Origin: Planctomycetia bacterium
Lineage (GTDB): Bacteria > Planctomycetota > Planctomycetia > Gemmatales > HRBIN36
Assembly: GCA_016795155.1 (NCBI GenBank)
Contig: JAEUIE010000014.1
Location: forward strand, 1-64,000
Direction of reading: 5' to 3'
Length of the DNA: 64,000 nucleotides
The position numbers and the translations under genes were made by a program. The notes below the pieces were generated by a model that had not been told where the DNA came from, did not search any database, and saw nothing but the letters and a program-made list of their open reading frames with translations. This document shows, piece by piece, positions 1-8,949 of this stretch; position 1 is the first letter of the stretch, and every line of letters begins with the position of its first letter.

Positions 1-586
1 CTGGGCCGGGCTGACCACCTGGTTCAGTTGGAATGCCGCCAGCAATGCTGCCTGGCAACAGCCCATCTACTACGACTATGGCACCGGTGGCAATGTCTAC
101 ATCAGCAATAACTATGCGATGGTAGGCGGCCAGCAGGTGGCCACGCGGGATGAGTTTGCCGAGAGCGCTGCGGTACTGGCCACCGTGCCACCACCCGCGA
201 ATGAAGAGCAAGCCGCTGCGGTCGAGTGGATGCCGCTCGGTACCTTTGCACTTTCCACCAGTGAAAAGGACACGGAACCCACCCGTGTGCTGCAACTGGC
301 GGTCACCAAGGACGGCATCATTGGTGGCACCTGGTACAACTACCAGACGGAGCAATCCGTTTCCATTCAAGGCAAGGTAGACAAGGACACGCAGCGCGTC
401 GCCTTCCGTATCGGCGAGAACGACAACCTCATCGCTGAGACCGGCATGTACAACCTGACCAAGGATGAAGTTCCCCTGATGGTGCACTTCGGCACCCAGA
501 AAACGGAACAGTTCATGATGGTACGCTTGAAGTACAACGAAGAAGATGACAAGGAAGCGCAGAAGGAAGAGATCAAACTGCCATAG
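1..586 (+). CDS. C-terminal part of an exported/surface protein of unknown function (5' truncated)
   Basis: The reading frame is open to the left edge of the window, so the real start lies outside; the first full codon is at position 2. The visible 194 residues begin with a Trp/Tyr-rich stretch containing a DYGTGGNVYI motif, then an acidic/Ala-rich linker, then a C-terminal domain of about 110 residues rich in beta-strand-like segments (WMPLGTFAL, GGTWYNY, VAFRIGEND) ending in a charged Lys/Glu tail. I associate this combination with long secreted or surface proteins of planctomycetes from memory, but cannot name a function. It ends 24 bases before a strong terminator hairpin, so it is the last gene of its transcript. 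Confidence 0.7.
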   Translation, partial: WAGLTTWFSWNAASNAAWQQPIYYDYGTGGNVYISNNYAMVGGQQVATRDEFAESAAVLATVPPPANEEQAAAVEWMPLGTFALSTSEKDTEPTRVLQLAVTKDGIIGGTWYNYQTEQSVSIQGKVDKDTQRVAFRIGENDNLIAETGMYNLTKDEVPLMVHFGTQKTEQFMMVRLKYNEEDDKEAQKEEIKLP

Positions 587-609
587 TTGTTCTCACACGG
601 TAAACACTT

Positions 610-641
610 AACCGGTGGTTGTGATGACCACCGGTTTTTTA
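610..641 (+). terminator. Rho-independent terminator after the first gene
   Basis: A 10-bp perfect stem (AACCGGTGGT at 610-619 with ACCACCGGTT at 627-636) with a 7-base loop runs directly into a T tract (six T from 635). It lies 24 bases after the stop at 586 and fits termination on the plus strand. Confidence 0.85.
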
Positions 642-1107
642 CGTTCAAGACAATCTAATAATTCACCGGCTCATAATTCCAATGGCGAGCTCGCGCAAGA
701 TAATTGACTCAGTACACGATTGGGAAACGAATTGAGACCATAGTGACAAAACGCTTTCCATTCTGCATAACGCAAACTATAGAATTGCTCAGAGATTTAC
801 GCTGGTCATGAACCTGGGTGTCAATGATTGCCACAACCCGGCTGATGTACTTGAGTTTAATTTAGTTACTGCTGCCATTCATCAGCTCAGTCTCGTATGA
901 TAACCCCACTGCGGCCCCGTGGCCGCTGGAGCAGTCAGGCCGCGTGTCTCCACCGCGGCGGTAGGCCGGCTTCACTTCGTTCTGCCTCAGACCCGGCACC
1001 TCGAACATTTTCCTTCGCAATCGTTGCGACACGGGCGGATTCCGCCGCCGAGCCGCACAGTCGGCGGCAAGTGAACTTAGTCGCTCTGCGAAGAAGGGCA
1101 TAGTGCC
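642..1107. other. Intergenic stretch, no gene seen
   Basis: The left part (642-860) is AT-rich; from about 890 the base composition becomes clearly GC-rich and stays so through the following gene. The short ORFs on both strands here have no family resemblance and no convincing ribosome binding site. The only functional element I can support is a Shine-Dalgarno-like GAAGAAGGG at about 1090-1098, spaced about 9 bases from the ATG at 1108. Confidence 0.5.
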
Positions 1108-1899
1108 ATGGCAAAGCTCGAAGGGACAACTCCGAAGCTAGCGCCGGACGAGCCTCGGGTGCCGATGCCGGCGAAGGCGAAGCCCGGCCGCCTGTTCTAT
1201 TCCGGGGCCGCCGCGTTGATCCTGGTTCTGATGCTCCTGGGCTTTCAGCAATATTACCTATACGGGAAGGGGTACCCCGGTCGCGACATCGCTCCGCCAA
1301 TCCAGACGCTGGTCTTTATGCATGCCATCGTGATGACCACGTGGGTCGTGCTGTTCCTCGTTCAGCCCCTGTTGATCGCCAACGGTAGCCGCCGCGTTCA
1401 CATGGCAGTCGGACGCTTCGGCGCTGTCCTCGCCGTCTGCGTGGTCGTTTTGGGGTCATGGGTGGCGATTCGAGGGGCGTCCCTGGTGCCGCCGGAGGAA
1501 CGCATCTGGGGCCTGGCACCCAAGCCGTTCAATCTGTTCGCGGTTGTTCAGATCGTGAGCTTCGGCCTTTTCGTGGGCGCCGGTGTCTATTACCGCCGCC
1601 GACCAGACATACACCGGCCGATGATGCTCATGGCCACGCTGACGGTAATCAGCGCCGCGGTTGCTCGAATCGGTACCCTCAATGCCTTGTACGAAGGCAC
1701 CGTGTTGGAAACGATTTTCGGCCCGGATATGTGGACGCTCGTCCTGGCAACGTTGCTTCTGGTCGTGAAATGGTTCATCATGCGGTCGTTTGACCGATGG
1801 TTCGCGATCGGATACGGCTGCCTGGTCGCGTCTCACTTATTGGTCTGGTGGGTCGCGAACACTGACGCCTGGGAACGGCTTGCGAACCAGCTTCTCTAG
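1108..1899 (+). CDS. Multi-pass membrane protein of unknown function (DUF2306-like layout)
   Basis: The 263-residue protein has a basic, Pro-rich cytoplasmic N-terminus (about 30 residues) followed by some seven hydrophobic segments: about 32-52, 67-90, 101-121, 143-163, 171-190, 204-222 and 229-248. His residues sit in or next to membrane segments (FMHAIVM near residue 71, RRVHMAVGRFG near 97, and one in the last helix), a pattern seen in small haem- or quinone-linked membrane proteins and in DUF2306-type proteins; the family link is tentative. The start is set by GAAGAAGGG 9 bases upstream. Codon use is much more GC-rich than that of neighbours, and no partner gene is adjacent, which together suggest acquisition from elsewhere. 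Confidence 0.75.
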   Translation: MAKLEGTTPKLAPDEPRVPMPAKAKPGRLFYSGAAALILVLMLLGFQQYYLYGKGYPGRDIAPPIQTLVFMHAIVMTTWVVLFLVQPLLIANGSRRVHMAVGRFGAVLAVCVVVLGSWVAIRGASLVPPEERIWGLAPKPFNLFAVVQIVSFGLFVGAGVYYRRRPDIHRPMMLMATLTVISAAVARIGTLNALYEGTVLETIFGPDMWTLVLATLLLVVKWFIMRSFDRWFAIGYGCLVASHLLVWWVANTDAWERLANQLL

Positions 1900-2069
1900 A
1901 CAGTGCGGCCTCAAGGCGGGCAGTATTCTCGGGCGCCATAGTCTGCCGGTATGTCCGGCTGACTATGCTGAGGTGGAGTTACGCTTCTCTGAAGATGACT
2001 TTCCCTTGATGAACAAAAAGAATGGCATCTTATCACTGAGGGGCATGGTTAGGGCGAATACGCCCAAAC

Positions 2070-2125
2070 CATGGCACCCGAGCACCATCAACGCCTGGGT
2101 GCCATGCCCACCTCGGGTGGGCATG
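2070..2125. repeat. Compound palindromic repeat (CATGGCACCC / CATGCCCACC arms)
   Basis: CATGGCACCC at 2070-2079 pairs with GGGTGCCATG at 2097-2106, and the overlapping CATGCCCACC at 2103-2112 pairs with GGTGGGCATG at 2116-2125 (10-bp perfect arms, 3-base loop). Two alternative hairpins therefore share bases 2103-2106. The words recur at 2209-2235 and in part at 25147-25157, so this is a dispersed family. Confidence 0.8.
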
Positions 2126-2208
2126 TCGTAACTGAGAGTTCTTCTCTTGCATTCTCCATTATGGTTAGCTATTTCGCATGAGTGAGATAGGGAGTCAAAC
2201 TACACTTA

Positions 2209-2235
2209 CCATGCCCATCTTGAAGATGGGCATGG
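2209..2235. repeat. 27-bp perfect palindrome of the same family
   Basis: Two perfect 13-bp arms (CCATGCCCATCTT and its complement) surround a single G. It ends 12 bases beyond the stop codon of the HNH gene (stop at 2248-2250, minus strand), so it could act as its terminator stem, although no T tract follows. The continuing GGCACCC is shared with the repeat at 2070-2125. Confidence 0.85.
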
Positions 2236-2247
2236 CACCCGTGCGAG

Positions 2248-3459
2248 CTATACTTTTTTGCGACTTCCTTTTGGTACAATTCGCACAGCCTCAATTGAGG
2301 TTTTTCTTGTACTCCCAATTATTTTTAGACTAGGGCATATTCGATTTACGTCTTCCCATTCGACTATACCCCTGGCTTGTAGTAGTAACTTTGTCTTTGA
2401 TTCTGTCCAACTTCTTTTTCGATTCAAATCCATCGAAACATCTGCAGAATACCACTCCTCGGAACTATGCCCGGGGATTTGAATGATTGCTGCAAGCGCG
2501 TTGCCAAAAAACGAAAACAGAATTGTCCACGATTTGTCACTGTACACGACCCTTGCTGCATGTCCTTTATTCGGATGTTTAATCTCTTCAGCAAAATGTG
2601 GAGGGACGAACCCAAACGGCGGCACTACAGGATACTTCCTTCTGCGAACTCCAGTTATGTAATCAATTGCAGGATAAGTAAAACGATTAATTAGTGTTTT
2701 AGTACAAAGGTGACTGAGTAAGTTGAAGCCAATTTTCCCCAACGCTCGCACCAGTATGTCAGGATACCAAGAACGAACAATTAAAGGCGATTTTGAGCCA
2801 GGAATCGTTACGCTTGTGTTGAACGTGTGATCACTTGGCATTTTCTCAAGAGCATAAAGCAGCCTGAATTTATCTTCTTCAGAGACATAGCTTAGGATCA
2901 TTTTTGACGATCGCTTCAACTCGCGCAGAATACACGGAAGGTAAAGACGAGGTGGATATTCGCAAGATTCGTGAAAGTCATACTGTGAATGCTGTTCATC
3001 AATTATGCTTATGGCTCCGCATGCTCGATGTTTAAGAACTCGCTTTGTGTGCTCTACCACCTTGCGATTGAACTCTTGTGCTCCATACTCCCTCATCTCT
3101 CTCTCGGTGCCGTAAATAGACAGTTTTCCATTTTCCAACATTATCTGCGGCCAGACTCGCATTGCCTCAAAACCACTTTCGTTGATGACCGGCTGAGCGC
3201 TGATTAGTGTCTTTCCATCATGTTCGTTGATCTCCCATGTGTCCGGTAAGCCTGTCTTTAGTTCCCGAAATGCAATGATTGATAGTGGAGAATGTGTAAT
3301 CAATTGTGTGTCTAGCCCTGATAGAACGCCATTGTTACATTCTCTGCAAACTTTATTTTTCAAAACCCTTCTTCCACCAAGTTTTTCAGGAAATATATGT
3401 TCATCGCTCATTTGTATTCCATTTCGACCACAATAAATGCAGCCACTAAACACAGTCAT
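2248..3459 (-). CDS. HNH endonuclease domain protein (HNH_5 type)
   Basis: The 403-residue protein opens with a zinc-binding HNH module: Cys7-x2-Cys10, then the D19-E20-H21-I-F-P-E-K-L-G-G motif typical of HNH_5 nucleases, then Cys38-x2-Cys41-Asn42. The remaining 350 residues show no domain I recognise. Such proteins cut DNA and are often found in defence islands and mobile elements. The gene is markedly AT-richer than its neighbours, stands alone on its strand between convergent or unrelated genes, and is bordered downstream by palindromic repeats, all consistent with horizontal acquisition. A GGGG tract lies about 8 bases upstream of the ATG at 3459. Target and role are unknown. Confidence 0.8.
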   Translation of the reverse strand: MTVFSGCIYCGRNGIQMSDEHIFPEKLGGRRVLKNKVCRECNNGVLSGLDTQLITHSPLSIIAFRELKTGLPDTWEINEHDGKTLISAQPVINESGFEAMRVWPQIMLENGKLSIYGTEREMREYGAQEFNRKVVEHTKRVLKHRACGAISIIDEQHSQYDFHESCEYPPRLYLPCILRELKRSSKMILSYVSEEDKFRLLYALEKMPSDHTFNTSVTIPGSKSPLIVRSWYPDILVRALGKIGFNLLSHLCTKTLINRFTYPAIDYITGVRRRKYPVVPPFGFVPPHFAEEIKHPNKGHAARVVYSDKSWTILFSFFGNALAAIIQIPGHSSEEWYSADVSMDLNRKRSWTESKTKLLLQARGIVEWEDVNRICPSLKIIGSTRKTSIEAVRIVPKGSRKKV

Positions 3460-3496
3460 TTACAAAACCCCCAGTTCTTTACCACTAATCAACACA

Positions 3497-5038
3497 CTAC
3501 AACGTCGGCCCAATGCTCCACGGTGCAAACTCCTCTTCGCCCACGCCGCTGAGTTCGCTTTTGGTCTTCTTCCCGTTCGCAACTGCGAGTATCTCTTCAA
3601 AAATCTGCCTGCCAATCTCTTCCACGGGCACACCCTGCAGGATCACCCCGGCATCAATATCCATGTCATCCCGCATGTGTTCAAAGAGGGGGGTATTGGT
3701 TGCAACCTTGATCGACGGAGCAGGCTTGCATCCATACACCGAACCTCGGCCTGTGGTAAACACGAGCACATTCGCTCCACCCGCAACAATGCCGGTCATG
3801 CTCACCGGATCGTAGCCGGGCGTGTCCATGAAGACCAGCCCCTTTCTGGTTACCATCTCTGCATAGTGCACCACATCCATCAGTGCAGTGCTGCCTCCCT
3901 TGGCGATGGCCCCCAGTGATTTTTCATAGATCGTAGTCAACCCGCCATCCTTGTTGCCAGGCGATGGGTTATTGTTCATGGTGACACCAAACTGCCCGGT
4001 GTAGCGTTCCCACCAGTGAATACGTTCGATGAGCTTCTCGCCCACTTCCCGATTGATGGCTCGCCGGGTCAGCAGATGTTCTGCCCCGTAAATCTCAGGC
4101 GTTTCAGCCAAAATGCTGGCACCACCCTGTTCAATCAGCAGGTCGCTGGCGATGCCCAGAGCCGGGTTGGCGGTGATGCCACTGTTGCCATCGGAACCGC
4201 CGCAGTTGGTGCCGAGGATTAACTTGTCTGCAGTCAGCGTAGTTCGCCTGATGTCGTTGATGCTTGGCAGCATGCGGGCAACTGCTTCCACTCCAGCTTC
4301 CACCGTTTTGCCGATGCCTCCGCAATCCTGAATGCTGAGCACGACGGGTTGTCGTCTGGAGCCATCGAGCTGAATCAAGTGTTCCTGTTCAATCAGGTGA
4401 ACCGCCTGCCCGGTCTCACATCCCAGACCAATGAGAAGGTAGGCAGCAATATTCGGATGCCTGGCGAACCCGGCCAGCGTGCGGTCAAGCTGTGCATGAT
4501 CTTCACCGCCATACTGCATGGCACAACCAGCCTTGTGCGTGATGGCTACCACGCCATCCACCTGCGGGAACTGTTGCAGCAGATTGGTCTGATGAATCCG
4601 TTGCGAAATGTATTTACTCACGCTGGCAGAACAGTTGACCGTGCTGATGATCGCGAGATAATTTCGTGTGCCAAAGCGGCCATCGCCCCGGTCGTAGCCT
4701 TGAAAAGTTCGCTGCACCTGGGGCAGGGGCTTGGGTGGTGGGCATGTCGAGCAGTAAGCGTAATCGCGTTCAAACAATTCAGCCTGCAGGTTGTGCGAAT
4801 GCACGTGACAGCCAGGCTCGATATTCTCGCTCGCAAACCCAATCACCTGGCCATATTTGATAACCGGCTCACCAGAACCAATCTGCTGCAATGCAACCTT
4901 ATGCCCCATCCGAATTGGCTGCTGAATATCGACAGCAAAACCATCTCCCTGCAATCGTCCAGGCTCGAGTTGTTGAACCGCCACCGCAACATTATCATTG
5001 GCAGACAGTTTCAACAGAGATCGCAAAGGTACGGGCAT
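3497..5038 (-). CDS. UxaA-family sugar-acid dehydratase (altronate/galactarate dehydratase)
   Basis: The protein (about 513 residues) has the two-part architecture of the UxaA/GarD family: an N-terminal SAF-like domain (residues 1-95, with GHKVALQQI) and a large C-terminal dehydratase region starting at GYDRGDGRFGTRNYLAI. Family motifs visible include TVNCSASV, THKAGCAMQYGG, GLGCETGQ, LGTNCGGSDG (Cys and Gly-rich metal or substrate site), FMDTPGYDPVS and GRGSVYG. The family removes water from D-altronate or D-galactarate to give 2-keto-3-deoxy sugar acids. Which substrate applies cannot be told, and no uronate-pathway neighbour is present. I chose the ATG at 5038; a GTG three codons earlier (5047) is the alternative, and neither has a clear ribosome binding site. 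Confidence 0.88.
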   Translation of the reverse strand: MPVPLRSLLKLSANDNVAVAVQQLEPGRLQGDGFAVDIQQPIRMGHKVALQQIGSGEPVIKYGQVIGFASENIEPGCHVHSHNLQAELFERDYAYCSTCPPPKPLPQVQRTFQGYDRGDGRFGTRNYLAIISTVNCSASVSKYISQRIHQTNLLQQFPQVDGVVAITHKAGCAMQYGGEDHAQLDRTLAGFARHPNIAAYLLIGLGCETGQAVHLIEQEHLIQLDGSRRQPVVLSIQDCGGIGKTVEAGVEAVARMLPSINDIRRTTLTADKLILGTNCGGSDGNSGITANPALGIASDLLIEQGGASILAETPEIYGAEHLLTRRAINREVGEKLIERIHWWERYTGQFGVTMNNNPSPGNKDGGLTTIYEKSLGAIAKGGSTALMDVVHYAEMVTRKGLVFMDTPGYDPVSMTGIVAGGANVLVFTTGRGSVYGCKPAPSIKVATNTPLFEHMRDDMDIDAGVILQGVPVEEIGRQIFEEILAVANGKKTKSELSGVGEEEFAPWSIGPTL

Positions 5039-5113
5039 AATCTGCACACAGCAAGAAAATCAACCCTCGCAGGGTAACATGCCAGCGGGACGGGAGCCAG
5101 TGGTTTATTCTTC

Positions 5114-6022
5114 TCACCCCCGCGGGTGAAACTTCTTGTGAATCGCCTGCAGCCTTGCCCTGTCAACATGCGTGTAATGTTGCGTCGTTGCAATGTTGGC
5201 GTGGCCCAGCAGTTCCTGCACAACACGCAGGTCAGCGCCGCCTTCGAGCAAATGCGTCGCAAAGCTGTGCCGCAAGGTATGAGGCGAGACCTTGCCGGTG
5301 ATGCCTACCCGCCGGGCATACTTGCGGATGATTCGCCAAAGCTCTACTCGTGTTAATGGCTTACCATGCCGACTGACAAAGACGTGAGCTGTTGCAGGTC
5401 GGCGTGCCACCAGTTCAGGCCGCTGATCTTTCAGATAAGTCGTGAGTGCGGTGATCGCTGGCTTGCCCAGCGGTACCATGCGCTGCTTGCTGCCCTTGCC
5501 CAGACATCGGCAGAAACCCTGCGACAGAAACAGATCGTTCAGCTTCAGCCCAGCCAGTTCCGTAGCCCGGGCGCCGCTCGCGTAAAACGATTCGAGAATA
5601 GCCCGGTCGCGCAGGTAAAACGTGTCATCCGCCATCGGTGCAGTCAGCAACTTGTTCACCGTCTGGGAACCGAGTACGCTGGGCAACCGTTCCCATAACG
5701 TCGGGCTGCTGAGCAGATCGACTGCTGAATTGCTCGTGCGACCTTCCAGCTTCAGGAACCGGTAGAACATCTTGAGTGCCACCAAGTGCCTAGCCACGCT
5801 GGGCGGCGACAACTGATAAACTTCCCGCAGATGTCCCACGTACTGACTGAACTGCGTCAGTCCCAACGATTCATGATCCTTCTGTTTGCTGCCTGCAAAC
5901 CACTCGGTGAAGTGTTCCAGATCCCGGCTGTAAGCCAGCAGCGTATTGTGTGCCAACCCCCGCTCAGCCTTGAGATATTGCCGAAACGCTGTGATATCCT
6001 GTTGCAAGTCTTTCAGCGACAT
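5114..6022 (-). CDS. Tyrosine recombinase of the XerC/XerD type
   Basis: About 302 residues, the normal length for Xer recombinases. The N-terminal SAM-like core-binding domain ([21 protein letters not shown]) is followed by the catalytic domain with the RHRHY set: Arg in [10 protein letters not shown], a Lys in the beta-hairpin region, [15 protein letters not shown] (His and Arg), [15 protein letters not shown] (His and the nucleophilic Tyr). Xer enzymes resolve chromosome dimers at dif by FtsK-stimulated strand exchange. The gene lacks phage neighbours, which favours a housekeeping role; XerC versus XerD cannot be decided here. The start is taken as the ATG at 6022, with a GAGTGGA just upstream; a GTG at 6031 is in frame. 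Confidence 0.9.
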   Translation of the reverse strand: MSLKDLQQDITAFRQYLKAERGLAHNTLLAYSRDLEHFTEWFAGSKQKDHESLGLTQFSQYVGHLREVYQLSPPSVARHLVALKMFYRFLKLEGRTSNSAVDLLSSPTLWERLPSVLGSQTVNKLLTAPMADDTFYLRDRAILESFYASGARATELAGLKLNDLFLSQGFCRCLGKGSKQRMVPLGKPAITALTTYLKDQRPELVARRPATAHVFVSRHGKPLTRVELWRIIRKYARRVGITGKVSPHTLRHSFATHLLEGGADLRVVQELLGHANIATTQHYTHVDRARLQAIHKKFHPRG

Positions 6023-6191
6023 GAAGTCCACTCAAAACAGAAGAAGGCCTATCGGTATCGTCGGATGCTGCAGACGGGGACTTGAATGCGTTGCAGGCAT
6101 TTTGTCGAAAAGGTTCCCCGGTCACGATCCATCTGTGGCTAACTTAAGATTCATGCAGTATGTAATGTGATTTGAACTTCAACGACTTGTC

Positions 6192-8705
6192 TTATTTCGC
6201 TGCCTGTTGCTCGTATGGCTCGATACGCAGCACTTCTTTTTCCTGGATGGTTTTAAAGCCATCCTGGTAGAGAACGCCGTATCGTCTGTTGCCTTGCTGC
6301 TCTTCAGCCTGGATGATGATGCCTCGGCGATTCACATAGTTGTTGTTGACATCCTGTTTGAGCACCATCCAGGCGGGCAGTGGCATGTCAATGCACTTGG
6401 ATTCTCCATCGAGCGAGAAGGCTGCACGCAAGGCATCGACATCGGCTTTCGTTGCCGGGCGTTTCAGCGGTTCGAGCACTGGTAACACCAGGCGGTCGTG
6501 CACATTAAGCTGTTTCATTTCATGTGGGGTCATCGAACGGAATTTCTGAGCTGTGATCCATTGGTAATTACGGTCAAAACGCTGCTGGTGATTGAGGAAG
6601 AGCGGATGGTAATGCACCAGGCCGAAGACTACTTCTCTCATCTTCATCATCTGTTCATCGCAGCGGCGGGATTCTGCAGACTCCCGGCGAAGCTCAGCCT
6701 TCTGCAGTTCGCCGTAAAGCGAGCCTGCCCCGCGCCCATTGCTGGACAACTCCAGTATACTATTCTTCTCAACACGGTAGGTAATGCCCGAAGGCGAGGT
6801 ATCATCCAGCGCACTTCGCAGAAAACTCAGGCAATTAGGATGTCCATAGAAATCACTGTTCCGGCCACGATGTTCATAAGTAAACCGCGAAGCGAAATAA
6901 GGATATAGTGGATGAGTCGGGCTGGTGAATGACATCAGCGCCTTTTCAGTCTCAGGCAGCCGGGCGGCGATCAGGGTCTGCATCAGCATACTGGACTCCA
7001 GGTTGGCGATGTTCCACGATTCGCCAATGGTACGTTGATCAACCGGGGCGAATGCCTGTTCAGGCTGTTTGCCTTCAGCGATTTCCAAGGCAAGCTTTGC
7101 CAGTGGTTTGGATTCGCCGAACCGATGCAGCGTCATGGCCAGCTTCAGACGCAGCCTCCAGTGGGTAGTATTGCTGATTCGCTGCTGCAATTCGGGAATG
7201 ACCTGCCGATCTCCCAGATGGATTAGGGCTACGAGGAAGCAGCTTTCATAACTATGCAGCAGCCTGGCATTCATGTTGATGTCGTAAGGCTGGTTGCTGC
7301 CGGGCTTCAACTGCAGATCGTGATCCAGGCTGCGGAGGATGGCCTGGGCCACCGTCGGATTCTGGAAGCTTGCCAGCTCTTCACGCAGTTGTGCCGGTGG
7401 TTCAGGCCAGTAGGTGTAGTTCGAATTGGCATCAGGCAATTGAACGTAGCGTTCGTGTTGAGTGGACAATAGCGACCGCAAGGCATCAGCCCGCGAATGG
7501 TGATTCATTTTCAAATCGCAGAGTGTTTCATAGAAACGCGTTTGCTGTGGCCTGCCTTTGCTGGCTTCCCAGTATTTGCGTGCCTCTTCACCCAGCATGC
7601 GAATATGCTCGATTCTGGTACGCGGTTCCCAGGGTTTGTTCGACTGCGGAATGGATTTCAAAATCTGTCTTACAGCTTGGTAAGCCAATTCGCTCACATA
7701 AAAACGATCCCGGTTCGGAATGTGCCTGATTCCACCTTCCTGACTACCGCGAGCCAGCCGTGTGTCTTTCTCGATGCATTCAAAGAGTGCTGGCAGTGCA
7801 CTTTCACCAAGTTTCACCATTTCTTTCTCGGATATACCACGGCCAGCAAATGGTGATGTATGATCCTCCAGATGCTTAATCAGGAACCGACACTTTTCCT
7901 GCAGAGGCCAAGTCTTGTAGGTATCAGGCAGAGCGGTGAGGGCAGGTTTGCCCAGAGTGCCTTCCCGCTCGCGACGAGCAATATCGGCCAGCACTTCCTC
8001 GCCTTGTGAAAATCGAGTAACCACATCACCTCGGTAGTATTTTTGAATAATGTGGAATCGTTCCAGTACCTCATCATCTTTCCACTGCTCCAAGGCATTC
8101 TTCATGCCAACGAAGGCCCACCAGCAAAGGTCATTGTGCATGGTGTCGCGAATGTCTTTCGGTGGAAACCGTTCGGAAGGGTTGTGGTACTGGCTTCGCC
8201 GCTCAAACTCTTTTTGCACGGAAGCGAGAATCTCAGCAGCCTGTTTATCTTTTCCCTGTCGATAGACCCAGGCGGCGAGAGCCAGGTCAGGCGGGCTTGG
8301 GGGATAACCGAAGCGTCGCAAGCGCCAGTTGTCTTTCTCCTCTGCCGTCGGATGGAATCGTAGCCTGATGGTTTCTTCCAGTTTGGCTGGCACCACGGTG
8401 ACATCTTTCGGGAAGGTGACTCTGGCGCCTACGCCATCCATGTTGAAGAACTCGTTGCCTTTCTTCCAGACCTGCGTCTGAATTTTATGCACGCCCGTCA
8501 CATGTTTCTGCGGCGTCAACTCCTGAATCACCACAACCCATTCAGCACCATATGGATCGAACAATCCTTCTTTGAACAACTGTTCTAAGAAGTCCTTGTC
8601 TTTCTGAGTAAGCTCAGCAATAGGTTTGGTATCCTGGGGCAAACTCAGCAGAACTATTACGATAATAAGAAGCACGACGATGCACCTGAGAGTTGGATAC
8701 ATCAT
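6192..8705 (-). CDS. Large exported or membrane-anchored protein, possible HEAT-like repeats
   Basis: I place the start at the double Met encoded at 8700-8705 (837 residues), because the longer frame up to 9020 would overlap the upstream gene and has a basic, low-complexity leader unlike the rest. From this start a typical signal anchor follows (RCIVVLLIIVIVLLSL). The mature part contains a beta-rich domain to about residue 100, then a long helical region with HEAT-like elements (LGESALPALFECIEKD, LGDRQVIPELQQRIS, LRLKLAMTLHRFGE), and a C-terminal domain ending in QDGFKTIQEKEVLRIEPYE. No enzymatic motif was recognised; the role may be scaffolding in the envelope. The next gene on the same strand is 244 bases upstream. 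Confidence 0.7.
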   Translation of the reverse strand: MMYPTLRCIVVLLIIVIVLLSLPQDTKPIAELTQKDKDFLEQLFKEGLFDPYGAEWVVVIQELTPQKHVTGVHKIQTQVWKKGNEFFNMDGVGARVTFPKDVTVVPAKLEETIRLRFHPTAEEKDNWRLRRFGYPPSPPDLALAAWVYRQGKDKQAAEILASVQKEFERRSQYHNPSERFPPKDIRDTMHNDLCWWAFVGMKNALEQWKDDEVLERFHIIQKYYRGDVVTRFSQGEEVLADIARREREGTLGKPALTALPDTYKTWPLQEKCRFLIKHLEDHTSPFAGRGISEKEMVKLGESALPALFECIEKDTRLARGSQEGGIRHIPNRDRFYVSELAYQAVRQILKSIPQSNKPWEPRTRIEHIRMLGEEARKYWEASKGRPQQTRFYETLCDLKMNHHSRADALRSLLSTQHERYVQLPDANSNYTYWPEPPAQLREELASFQNPTVAQAILRSLDHDLQLKPGSNQPYDINMNARLLHSYESCFLVALIHLGDRQVIPELQQRISNTTHWRLRLKLAMTLHRFGESKPLAKLALEIAEGKQPEQAFAPVDQRTIGESWNIANLESSMLMQTLIAARLPETEKALMSFTSPTHPLYPYFASRFTYEHRGRNSDFYGHPNCLSFLRSALDDTSPSGITYRVEKNSILELSSNGRGAGSLYGELQKAELRRESAESRRCDEQMMKMREVVFGLVHYHPLFLNHQQRFDRNYQWITAQKFRSMTPHEMKQLNVHDRLVLPVLEPLKRPATKADVDALRAAFSLDGESKCIDMPLPAWMVLKQDVNNNYVNRRGIIIQAEEQQGNRRYGVLYQDGFKTIQEKEVLRIEPYEQQAAK

Positions 8706-8903
8706 AACAGGCGGGTGATGTGCCACAAGCCGACAGCGAATGAATTGCGATTCAGTCCTGTTGAGTGTCATTGACCCTGGCAGTCCGTGGAACCAGCCAG
8801 GGTTGGGTCGCACGGCGGGCTGCCAGTTGCAGGGAGAATCTCGTTGTCGCTCGGTCAGGATTCCGTGTTGGCTCTTTCTGTTGCAGCGGCCGCTTGTTAC
8901 CGT

Positions 8904-8927
8904 GTCATCTCGACGGAGCGAGATGAC
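8904..8927. repeat. Short palindromic repeat (GTCATCTCG-acggag-CGAGATGAC)
   Basis: Perfect 9-bp arms with a 6-base loop. The same arms and identical loop recur at 26845-26866, and a related hairpin lies at 15091-15111, each followed by a similar AC or GAC tail. It lies in the 244-bp gap between the two minus-strand genes. Confidence 0.85.
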
Positions 8928-8949
8928 TACCAACCATGCTGATTGAACA

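Larger units (their letters stand above)
1900..2247. other. Intergenic region carrying palindromic repeats; otherwise no gene
   Basis: Between the membrane gene and the convergent HNH gene there is no plausible coding frame; a 113-codon frame running into it from 1790 has no family features. The stretch holds three related palindromes built on CATGCCCA/TGGGCATG and CATGGCACCC/GGGTGCCATG words, listed separately. Confidence 0.6.

Noticed and set aside
5114-6022. Xer gene as an integrase marking a prophage or integron
   Set aside because: No phage, attachment-site or cassette features next to it; length and motifs fit a housekeeping Xer protein.
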